Positions 1-5,138 of a stretch of 5,138 bases of DNA are shown here, in pieces. Origin of the DNA: Devosia sp. (GTDB lineage: Bacteria > Pseudomonadota > Alphaproteobacteria > Rhizobiales > Devosiaceae). The DNA is taken from NCBI GenBank assembly GCA_025352765.1, contig JANXSI010000711.1, positions 1 through 5,138 on the forward strand. The letters run 5' to 3'. The notes beneath the pieces are model-generated. The model was not told where the DNA came from, searched no databases, and was given only the letters and a program-made list of their open reading frames with translations. Within the stretch, counting starts at the first letter, position 1. The number at the start of each line of letters is the position of its first letter. The translations under genes were made by a program, and so were the position numbers.

Positions 1-1
1 A

Positions 2-193
2 TTCTTCAACAGTACAAAAGGTTTTGGGTTCATCACGCCTGACGACGGCGGAGGCAAAGACGCCTTCGTACATATCAGCGCGGTTGAGCGCTCGGGCCTC
101 GGCGGCCTCAACGAAAACGACAAGGTCTCCTACGATCTGGAAACGGGTCGCGACGGGAAGCAGTCGGCCGTCAACCTCAAGCTAATAAAGTAA
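2..193 (+). CDS. Cold-shock domain protein (CspA family), 3' part only
   Basis: This is the last 63 codons of a small cold-shock protein, a single-domain OB-fold that binds single-stranded RNA and DNA in the cytoplasm and acts as an RNA chaperone. The visible part starts at FFN, preceded in intact relatives by roughly eight residues ending in K (the KFFN form common in Alphaproteobacteria). RNP1 is seen as KGFGFI (visible residues 6-11) and RNP2 as FVHIS (22-26). The typical tail with SAVERSGL, then DKVSYDLE and SAVNLKLI, follows, and the gene stops at TAA 191-193. The intact protein would be about 70 residues, normal for the family. The start codon and promoter lie outside the window. Several csp paralogues are usual in these genomes, so no specific symbol is given. 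Family assignment is secure. Confidence 0.95.
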   Translation, partial: FFNSTKGFGFITPDDGGGKDAFVHISAVERSGLGGLNENDKVSYDLETGRDGKQSAVNLKLIK

Positions 194-252
194 ACGGATC
201 CACGTTACCGACAAGGTGCTCCTGCCCAAGCGTAATCGTAGCCCGATTGAGG

Positions 253-278
253 GGAGCCGTTCTGCGAGGGGCGGCTCC
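253..278 (+). terminator. Hairpin after the cold-shock gene, possible terminator
   Basis: GGAGCCG (253-259) is followed by its exact reverse complement CGGCTCC (272-278), giving a 7-bp GC-rich stem with a 12-nt loop about 60 bases after the csp stop. Its position fits a transcript end or a 3'-stabilising stem. No T-run follows (TAGTGCATTG), so it is not a canonical intrinsic terminator. Confidence 0.35.
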
Positions 279-349
279 TAGTGCATTGAACGTGACGGCT
301 GAGTCCGAATGTGGTTTCCCGTGGGCGGCTTTGCGTGCGAGCCTTTGCG

Positions 350-650
350 ATGCGCACTGGGATTGTCGTCGAAGTCACCGCCGCTGATCGCGATCGCCTC
401 GACGCCATTGTGGCGGACCGCAACAGCCCGCAGAAGCATGTCTGGCGTGCCAGGATCGTGCTGGCCACGGCTGATGGGCTCGGCACGATGGCGATCAGGG
501 ACGCTACATCGAAGAGCAAGACGGCTGTCTGGCGGTGGCAGGAGCGGTTTGCCCAGAGGGCGTCGAAGGGCTGCTCCGCGACAAGACCCGGCCCTCGTGC
601 AGATGATCCTGGCCGAGGCCGTCCGGGGGAGGACCCATATTCACGAATAG
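350..650 (+). pseudogene. IS630-family transposase remnant (N-terminal part, frame-disrupted)
   Basis: From ATG 350 the translation (MRTGIVVEVTAADRDRL, then NSPQKHVWRARIVL, then KSKTAVWRWQERF) matches, from memory, the N-terminal helix-turn-helix region of IS630-family transposases, which binds the element ends. Around 556 the reading breaks. The expected continuation EGVEGLLRDKTRPS appears in the next frame (556-597), consistent with loss of one G in CAG-GAG, and hits TGA at 604. A further piece resembling the next conserved block (ILAEA, then GRTH) appears in the third frame up to the stop at 648-650, so about a dozen codons are also missing between the blocks. The DDE catalytic domain that should follow is absent. 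No terminal inverted repeats or target duplication could be recognised. This is a dead fragment. The exact right edge, about 640-650, is an estimate. Confidence 0.8.
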
Positions 651-718
651 CTCTCCAACTTTTCAGCCGTGCCTGCAAGGGTGAAGAACCAGTACTCATT
701 CAGGCACCCGGCGCGAGG

Positions 719-1981
719 ATGGCCCGTCTACCGATGGCTTCAGATCGCAAGTGGCAGTTCAAGACGAAGTTTCGCGCCAACGCTTATGGCTGGCGCGGGT
801 CGAATCTCGCGATCGCTCGGCTCAAGGAGGCCGCCTCCGAGATCAAAACCGTAGCAAAATCCGACCCCATCGCGGCAGGCGACGGCGTCGTGTCGTTGGT
901 GGAGCGCATCTGGCCGGCGTTCCAGGGCATTGATACCTCCTCAGGTGCCCTTGGCGCGGCGGTGTTTCGAACCATCATCGAGTTGATCCCGATCCTGACC
1001 ATGGCGCCGGCGGACCACGCGACAAGAAGCAAGTGGCTGGAGAGACTGTTCGAGGCGGTGCAAGACGACGGCGTCGAATATCTGGCGCCGCTCGAAGATC
1101 GCTGGGGTGAGATCGCCCAATACCCTGTCCTGATCGAGCAATATGCCGACCGAATGATCGAAATGGTGCGGCGCGCCTGGGCCGACCACCAAACCTTCCA
1201 GCACGTCATCGGAACATCCATCTGCTTGTCGTGCCTGCTGGAGAGCGGCCGTTACGACGAACTTCAAGAACTGCTGGCCACGCGGCGGATGAAGTTTTGG
1301 TCCTGGCACAGGTTCGGCGCCGAGGCCCTGGTTCGACAAGGGTTGTGGGAAGCCGCGATCGTATACGCCGAAGCCGCCCGTAGCGTCACGAACCCCGGCT
1401 TCTCCGAAACGTCGATCGACCGGTTTTGTGAGACGCTATTGGTCGACCACGGTCGCTCGGATGAGGCCTATCGACGGTATGGCCTGCGTGCGGCCGGCGG
1501 CACAACGAACCTCTCGGTCTACCGCTCTCTCGTCCGCACCTATCCGGACCGGGACGGCCGCCGGATGCTGCTGGATCTGATCGAAACCCGCGGCGACAAG
1601 GGCAAATGGTTTGCCGCCGCAAAAGATTCCGGGTTTCTCGATATCGCTGTCGAGTGTGCCGCCACGTACGGCGCGGACCCGTCCACCCTAGTGCGGGCGG
1701 CTCGGGATTTCTGCGGCAAGGAGCCAAAATTCGCCGCCACAGTGGCGTTGCTGGCTCTTTCGAGCCTGCTCGCTGGTGGGGGCTATGACCCGAAGGTGTC
1801 GGAAGTCGACGACGCCGTGAAGCATCTTCTTGCCGCCTCGCGTCAGATCGGATCGTTCGAATGGGCGTTGCAAGAACTCGGCGAGCTGGAGGAGCGGCGC
1901 TGCGCGCCCGGCCGGGAGCCCTTTCAGCATGCCATTCAGGCCGCGCTGTCGCGATGGCATCCACGCGGGCCCAGCGTTTAG
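719..1981 (+). CDS. Conserved hypothetical protein, TPR-like all-helical
   Basis: I do not recognise a named function. The 420-residue product is rich in A, L, E and R, with repeated amphipathic helices and no signal peptide or convincing membrane segment, so it is probably cytoplasmic. A basic, aromatic N-terminus (KWQFKTKFRANAYGWRGS, about residues 11-28) precedes the helical body. Helix pairs with TPR-like spacing appear at about 174-221 (ALVRQGLWEAAIVYAEAA) and 237-314 (HGRSDEAYRRYGL; GFLDIAVECAATYG). Such alpha-solenoids usually bind proteins; the overall look recalls uncharacterised helical DUF families, but this is not a firm match. The open frame extends upstream to GTG 311, but that part is an IS630 remnant, so the start is placed at ATG 719. 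ATG 734 (MASDRKW) is the alternative. Neither has a well-spaced ribosome site: GCGAGG touches 719 and lies 15 bases before 734. The true 5' end may therefore have been altered by the IS. The topoisomerase lies 209 bases downstream on the same strand. Confidence 0.75.
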   Translation: MARLPMASDRKWQFKTKFRANAYGWRGSNLAIARLKEAASEIKTVAKSDPIAAGDGVVSLVERIWPAFQGIDTSSGALGAAVFRTIIELIPILTMAPADHATRSKWLERLFEAVQDDGVEYLAPLEDRWGEIAQYPVLIEQYADRMIEMVRRAWADHQTFQHVIGTSICLSCLLESGRYDELQELLATRRMKFWSWHRFGAEALVRQGLWEAAIVYAEAARSVTNPGFSETSIDRFCETLLVDHGRSDEAYRRYGLRAAGGTTNLSVYRSLVRTYPDRDGRRMLLDLIETRGDKGKWFAAAKDSGFLDIAVECAATYGADPSTLVRAARDFCGKEPKFAATVALLALSSLLAGGGYDPKVSEVDDAVKHLLAASRQIGSFEWALQELGELEERRCAPGREPFQHAIQAALSRWHPRGPSV

Positions 1982-2075
1982 CAACCATGGGCGACCCAGC
2001 TTCAGGCTGACAGCTTCTGGCGCGCTCGCAATGGACTCAACGCTTTGTGAGATCAGCACAGCTTTGCTGACCCGA

Positions 2076-2106
2076 GGTGGCAGCAGCGTTCGTGGCGCTT
2101 GCCACC
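2076..2106 (+). promoter_or_regulatory. Bulged hairpin upstream of the topoisomerase
   Basis: GGTGGCA (2076-2082) pairs with TGCCACC (2100-2106). After a two-base GC bulge, AGCG (2085-2088) pairs with CGCT (2096-2099), leaving a 7-base loop. The result is an 11-bp stem about 85 bases before the topoisomerase ATG. It has no following T-run, so it may be an RNA or protein-binding structure, a weak terminator for the preceding gene, or chance in GC-rich DNA. Confidence 0.35.
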
Positions 2107-2177
2107 CCAAGGCTCACTTGCGACCCGGACTTGTTCACTCTATGTTCCACAGGGTCGGCGTCCGCGCCAAGTTCCCT

Positions 2178-2186
2178 GAGGGAGAG
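2178..2186 (+). promoter_or_regulatory. Ribosome binding site fixing the topoisomerase start
   Basis: The purine-rich GAGGGAGAG stretch gives a strong Shine-Dalgarno match (GAGGGAG, 2178-2184) six bases before ATG 2191. It decides the start against the longer open frame beginning at GTG 2077. It also agrees with the protein, since type IA topoisomerases begin a few residues before the toprim strand, here at IVITEK. Confidence 0.8.
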
Positions 2187-2190
2187 CTGT

Positions 2191-4644
2191 ATGGCGGATC
2201 AGATCGTCATCACCGAGAAGACCAGCCAGGCGAAAGACGTTCGCGCCGCTGTGGGGTCTCGCTACGGGGACATTCTCCCGGCTGAGGGACATCTGCTGGA
2301 TCTTCTCGAACCCGAGGATGTCGTGCCGGCCTGGAAGCGCTGGTCGCCGATCCTGCTTCGACCCGAAGGGCTTTATGGCACCCGCCCTGCCGGTGGCGGC
2401 AACAAAGCCGCGAAGCTCAAAGCCATCCGGGATGCGCTGCGCACCGCAAAGCGAGTCTGGCTTGCCACCGACTGCGATCGTGAGGGGCAGCTCATCGGTC
2501 AGGAAATTCTCGAGCATTACAATTACCGCGGCCAGGTCATGCGGGTGCTGTTCACAGCGCAGGATTCTCAGACGATCCGCGACGCGTTTGGCCGGGCCAA
2601 GCCAAACGCCGAATACGCTTCTCTTTACGCAGCCGCCGTTGCGCGCCGACAAGCCGACCAGATTTACAACCTGTCGCTGACGCGAACCGCGACCGTCATT
2701 CTTGGTCAGGGTGCGCGGGGCGTTATTGGGGTGGGCCGGGTCAAGACGCCAACTTTGGCGATCGTCTGCAATCGCGAGCTCGAAATCCGGAACTTTGTGC
2801 CGCAGGCGTTTTTTGAGGTTGTCGCCACCGCGAAGGTAGTTGGCGGCCACTTCCAGATTCGTCACGCGCCAAAGGAGCGAATTGTACGGCGTGAAGTTGC
2901 CGAGGAGGTTGTCGCAGCGGCTCAGGGCTTCGAGGGCGCGCTTGGCGTGCGCGTCGAAGACAAGCAGCAAGGGCCGCCCAAGCTCCACGATCTGCCCTCG
3001 CTCCAGAAACTGTGCAGCTCGCGCTTTGGCTGGCCGGCCAGCAAAACATTGGAAGTCGCGCAGGAACTATATGATGGCCAGGGCAAGAAGATCATCACCT
3101 ATCCTCGCGCCGAGGTGCGGTACCTTCCGGAGAGCTTGATCTCGGACGTCCCCAGGATCGTGGCGGGCTTGCAGGCCGGCAAGTCGTTCAGCGCGATCCC
3201 TGTTCCCGATCCCCCGATCATTCGAAAGGGCGCCAGCGGCAGCTTCCATGACAAGGGACTTGAAGGTGCCAGCCATCACGCGGTCATTCCCAACGTCAAT
3301 GCGATCGACGGCCTGCGAGAGGTCTGGCCACGTCTTTCGATCGATGAGAAGAAGCTGTTTGACGTGATCGCGAGGGCTTATCTCGCCGCCGTAATGCCAG
3401 ACTTCCGTTACCGTCAGACGACCGCAACGCTCGACGTCCGGGGCTTCCCGTTTCGCGCTGCCGGTCGCCAGCCGATTGATCTTGGCTGGCGAGCAGCGTT
3501 CCCGGAGTGGCAGCCCGCGGAGGAAAAAGGCGATGAAGTGCAGTTGCTGCCAGCATTGCGCAACGGCGAGACAGCGAAGCTGGAAAACCCCACGATTGAG
3601 GACAAGGAGACGCGGCCCCCGCCGCGATACAATGAGGGCACATTGATCGAAGCGATGCAGAATGCCTGGCGGTTCGTCGACGATGACGTGCTGCGAGAGC
3701 GGTTGAAAGAGGCCAAAGGCATCGGCACTCCGGCCACCCGCGGCGAGATTATCGGCGGACTCAAAAGACAGGCTTTCCTCATTGCCCAGGGAAAGACCAT
3801 CGTTCCCACCGAGACTGGGCTCGCGCTATTCGCTGCGCTCAAGCAGGCTGATCCATCGCTGGTCGACCCCGGGTTGACCGCACAACTCGAATGCCTTCTC
3901 GACGAGGTCGTGATCGGCAAGCAGGAAATGATCGGCGCGATCGATGCGGTGTGCGACGTCGCGCAACGAATTATCGGCAAACTGCAGGAACGCGCCGTCG
4001 CTGGAGGACCACCCTTGCTGGTCGCCGCCACGGCAGAAGGCTCGAAATCACGCCCGCCGACCCAAGCAATGAAACGCTTTGCGGACAGCATCGCCCGGGA
4101 GAACGGCGTCAAACCACCACCAGGCTATGCGACATCGGGGTCAATCTGCCGCGCGTTCCTTGACCGGCATGCACCGAAGAATGCTGGCCCTGAGGTACCG
4201 GGCACGTCTCGAACCAGGCCGGCGCGTCCGGCGCAGATGCTTTCGGCTGACAAGCACGCACGGGAGAACGGTATTTCAGGCCCCGGCGAGACCAGGGCCA
4301 GTTCGTCCGCCGCGGCGACGCGGATCGACTCCGATCAGGTCAGGAAGCATGGCAAGAGCCGCCGTAAGGCTGTCAACGCGCTGACCAAAGCAGTTGCTCC
4401 CAAAACCACGGCTCCAAGAAATAGACCTCGGAAGCTCGCGGCGAACGTCGCCGGAAAGATGAACTCATCAACGCCCGGTGGGGAGAATTCAGGAACTGAT
4501 ATCCCCCTTCGGATTCCTTATGGCAACAAGGATGCCGCTCTCAAACTTGGGGCCCGTTATCGAGCAGGCCACTGGTACGCCCCGCCTGGTGTCGATCTTG
4601 CTTCCTTCCGCGAACTTGGCTGGCTATCTGCACGAGCAAATTGA
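2191..4644 (+). CDS. Type IA DNA topoisomerase (TopB/TraE-like) with DUF5710-like C-terminus
   Basis: The 817-residue enzyme should cut one DNA strand through a 5'-phosphotyrosine link, pass a strand and reseal, relaxing or decatenating DNA. The N-terminal toprim domain shows the acidic residues E9 (in ITEK) and D94-x-D96-x-E98 (TDCDREGQ). Further family motifs are GVGRVKTPTLAIV (180-192), the active-site segment ITYPR with Y304 and R306, SHHAVIPN (361-368), RYNEGTLIEAM (479-489) and GIGTPATRGEII (510-521). After about residue 600 it departs from chromosomal TopB (about 650 residues). There is no cysteine zinc-finger set. Instead it has a helical motif PPTQAMKRFADSIARENG (622-639) with CRAFLDRH (653-660), a weak second copy near 682-696, a basic linker (about 705-757), and a DUF5710-like domain (771-812; IPYGNKDAALKLGARY then WYAPPGVDL). 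Such tails are typical of plasmid and ICE enzymes, which suggests a mobile-element origin. The residues after YPR are AEV instead of the usual TDS or SDC. Start ATG 2191 has a strong ribosome site. Confidence 0.95.
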   Translation: MADQIVITEKTSQAKDVRAAVGSRYGDILPAEGHLLDLLEPEDVVPAWKRWSPILLRPEGLYGTRPAGGGNKAAKLKAIRDALRTAKRVWLATDCDREGQLIGQEILEHYNYRGQVMRVLFTAQDSQTIRDAFGRAKPNAEYASLYAAAVARRQADQIYNLSLTRTATVILGQGARGVIGVGRVKTPTLAIVCNRELEIRNFVPQAFFEVVATAKVVGGHFQIRHAPKERIVRREVAEEVVAAAQGFEGALGVRVEDKQQGPPKLHDLPSLQKLCSSRFGWPASKTLEVAQELYDGQGKKIITYPRAEVRYLPESLISDVPRIVAGLQAGKSFSAIPVPDPPIIRKGASGSFHDKGLEGASHHAVIPNVNAIDGLREVWPRLSIDEKKLFDVIARAYLAAVMPDFRYRQTTATLDVRGFPFRAAGRQPIDLGWRAAFPEWQPAEEKGDEVQLLPALRNGETAKLENPTIEDKETRPPPRYNEGTLIEAMQNAWRFVDDDVLRERLKEAKGIGTPATRGEIIGGLKRQAFLIAQGKTIVPTETGLALFAALKQADPSLVDPGLTAQLECLLDEVVIGKQEMIGAIDAVCDVAQRIIGKLQERAVAGGPPLLVAATAEGSKSRPPTQAMKRFADSIARENGVKPPPGYATSGSICRAFLDRHAPKNAGPEVPGTSRTRPARPAQMLSADKHARENGISGPGETRASSSAAATRIDSDQVRKHGKSRRKAVNALTKAVAPKTTAPRNRPRKLAANVAGKMNSSTPGGENSGTDIPLRIPYGNKDAALKLGARYRAGHWYAPPGVDLASFRELGWLSARAN

Positions 4645-4766
4645 TGGAATTGACCCATCGTGGCCAACTGAGGTTGTCGTTTGCTGGGCTCTGGCTGGAA
4701 GGCGCGCCCGCCGAAACGGGCAGCCACCCCTCTCTGTTTCCCGAGGGCGAGGCCTACTCAATCTGA
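4644..4766 (+). CDS. Possible 40-residue ORF overlapping the topoisomerase stop
   Basis: ATG 4644 shares its A with the topoisomerase TGA stop (TGATG), the arrangement typical of translationally coupled genes. The frame runs 40 codons (MELTHRGQLRLSFAGLW at the start, EGEAYSI at the end) to TGA 4764-4766. I recognise no domain, there is no dedicated ribosome site, and the length is easily reached by chance. It could be a coupled small protein, the remnant of a longer gene, or nothing. Confidence 0.2.
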   Translation: MELTHRGQLRLSFAGLWLEGAPAETGSHPSLFPEGEAYSI

Positions 4767-4832
4767 ACGCCCACGGCGGCCTGCACTCGACCCCAGGTGC
4801 TGACCGCAACATGGTCGACTGTCGCGCTTGGA

Positions 4833-4844
4833 AGAGACGTCTCT
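4833..4844. promoter_or_regulatory. Perfect 12-bp palindrome, candidate operator
   Basis: AGAGACGTCTCT reads the same on both strands and ends 38 bases before the GntR start codon, immediately upstream of the candidate -35. GntR-family dimers bind short palindromes and often control themselves, so an autoregulatory operator is plausible. It does not match the common FCD-type TNGT-N3-ACNA pattern, so this is inference from position and symmetry only. Confidence 0.3.
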
Positions 4845-4847
4845 CGC

Positions 4848-4876
4848 TGGACTTCCCCATTTCACCGAATTATCTA
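4848..4876 (+). promoter_or_regulatory. Candidate promoter of the GntR gene
   Basis: TGGACT (4848-4853; four of six matches to TTGACA) stands 17 bases before TATCTA (4871-4876; three of six matches to TATAAT). Transcription from this pair would begin at or next to the A of ATG 4883, giving a leaderless message. The overlapping TATAAA at 4875-4880 is a better -10 but would start transcription inside the gene. The match is weak. Confidence 0.3.
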
Positions 4877-4882
4877 TAAAAT

Positions 4883-5138
4883 ATGACCCCCAAGCAGGAC
4901 ACGATCGCCGTTCGGATCAGTCGGACGCTGGCCGAGCGCATCATCGCCGGCGAAATCGAGCCCGACGCTCGGCTACGTCAGGACCATATTGCCGAAGAAT
5001 TCGGCGTGAGCCACGTGCCCGTCCGGGAAGCCTTTCGGCGTCTTGAGGCGCAGGGGCTGGCTCGAAGTGAGCCACGGCGCGGGGTTCGCGTCGCTTCGTT
5101 CGGCCTTGAGGATGTCAAGGAGGTGGCGGAGATGCGGG
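4883..5138 (+). CDS. GntR-family transcriptional regulator (FCD-like), 5' part
   Basis: The 85 visible residues form the N-terminal winged helix-turn-helix DNA-binding domain of a GntR regulator. ISRTLAERIIAGEIEPDARL (12-31) is the leading helix and turn. IAEEFGVSHVPVREAFRRLE (36-55) is the helix-turn-helix with the characteristic PVREA. GLARSEPRRGVRVA (58-71) is the wing. The following LEDVKEVAEMR is how the effector domain of the FadR/FCD subgroup usually begins, so a total of about 210-240 residues is expected beyond the window. The ligand cannot be told. An in-frame TAA at 4877-4879 leaves ATG 4883 as the first possible start, and no Shine-Dalgarno precedes it. It probably represses a neighbouring catabolic or transport operon, possibly itself, which is inference from the family. 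Confidence 0.93.
   Translation, partial: MTPKQDTIAVRISRTLAERIIAGEIEPDARLRQDHIAEEFGVSHVPVREAFRRLEAQGLARSEPRRGVRVASFGLEDVKEVAEMR

Larger units (their letters stand above)
1982..2190 (+). other. Intergenic leader before the topoisomerase gene
   Basis: No convincing gene is seen in these 209 bases. The topoisomerase frame is open from GTG 2077, but the extension lacks any family similarity and a better start lies at 2191. The stretch contains an imperfect 14-base tandem repeat (CAGCTTC at 1997-2003 and 2011-2017, 10 of 14 positions matching), a short inverted repeat TCAGCA/TGCTGA (2053-2058/2065-2070), and the stronger hairpin listed separately. No clear -35/-10 pair was found. This is a plausible untranslated leader or regulatory gap. 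Confidence 0.4.
4767..4882 (+). other. Non-coding gap before the GntR gene
   Basis: No supported gene is present. Before this gap, a small stem GCCCG/CGGGC (4706-4710/4717-4721), lying inside the doubtful 40-codon ORF, is the only terminator-like structure after the topoisomerase; it is short and has only a loosely T-rich sequence after it. The gap ends in an AT-rich stretch (4870-4882), unlike the surrounding GC-rich DNA, which probably contains the GntR promoter. Confidence 0.4.

Noticed and set aside
279..349. Possible left inverted repeat of the IS630 element
   Set aside because: No matching right-end sequence is present because the element is truncated, and I could not recognise a known terminal sequence, so no end was called.
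1386..1988. 200-residue minus-strand frame opposite the helical protein
   Set aside because: It is extremely Arg/Pro-rich with no fold signature, and it is a shadow of the plus-strand gene.
1997..2024. Imperfect 14-base tandem repeat (CAGCTTC twice), considered as iterons
   Set aside because: Only two copies with 10 of 14 matches, and no replication initiator gene nearby. It is too weak to call an origin.
2077..2190. Upstream extension of the topoisomerase by 38 residues from GTG 2077
   Set aside because: The strong GAGGGAG site at 2178-2184 and the normal toprim N-terminus both point to ATG 2191. The extension overlaps the leader hairpin and has no family similarity.
2140..2988. 282-residue open frame on the minus strand
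   Set aside because: It lies antisense to the toprim-coding part of a clearly real gene. Its composition is what is expected from the complement of GC-rich coding DNA, and it has no recognisable motif.
3414..4112. 232-residue open frame on the minus strand
   Set aside because: It is Ser/Pro/Arg-rich, lies antisense to the conserved topoisomerase core and shows no domain, so it is a mirror of the codon bias.
4478..4879. 133-residue plus-strand frame overlapping the topoisomerase end
   Set aside because: Its first 55 or so codons overlap the DUF5710-like coding region in another frame, and the remainder shows no family resemblance. It ends just before the GntR start by chance.

Overview
The window is GC-rich and looks like alphaproteobacterial DNA, most likely Rhizobiales. 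This rests on the KFFN-type cold-shock protein end, an IS630 fragment of a type common in rhizobia, and a GntR/FCD-type regulator, all with strong G/C third-position bias. The genus is inferred from general family knowledge, not from a search.

Layout, all on the plus strand. (1) Positions 2-193 hold the 3' end of a small cold-shock protein gene, followed by a hairpin at 253-278 that may end its transcript. (2) Positions 350-650 hold a decayed IS630-family transposase 5' end. It has at least two frame disruptions and an internal deletion, and no catalytic DDE portion. (3) Positions 719-1981 encode a 420-residue, probably all-helical, TPR-like protein of unknown function. The first reading frame of the transposase remnant runs into this gene without a stop, so an automatic caller may report a false 556-residue fusion starting at 311. 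(4) The 209-base gap at 1982-2190 contains a strong bulged hairpin (2076-2106), then a good ribosome binding site. (5) Positions 2191-4644 encode a complete 817-residue type IA DNA topoisomerase (TopB/TraE-like). It has the toprim and active-site tyrosine motifs, but its C-terminus carries a plasmid-type helical motif and a DUF5710-like domain instead of zinc fingers. (6) Positions 4645-4882 are mostly non-coding, with a doubtful 40-codon ORF that overlaps the topoisomerase stop as TGATG. (7) Positions 4883-5138 hold the start of a GntR-family regulator cut by the window end. It has no Shine-Dalgarno sequence and may be leaderless, with a perfect 12-bp palindrome just upstream.

The plasmid/ICE-style topoisomerase together with the broken insertion sequence suggests an accessory or mobile-element-derived segment inserted between more ordinary genes (csp and gntR). 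No integrase, relaxase, att site, CRISPR array or RNA gene is visible. The helical protein and the topoisomerase are co-directional and may be functionally linked, but the 209-base gap with its hairpin argues against tight coupling. I see no convincing wholly new system here. The most unusual items are the topoisomerase's altered active-site neighbourhood and C-terminus, and the IS/gene junction.
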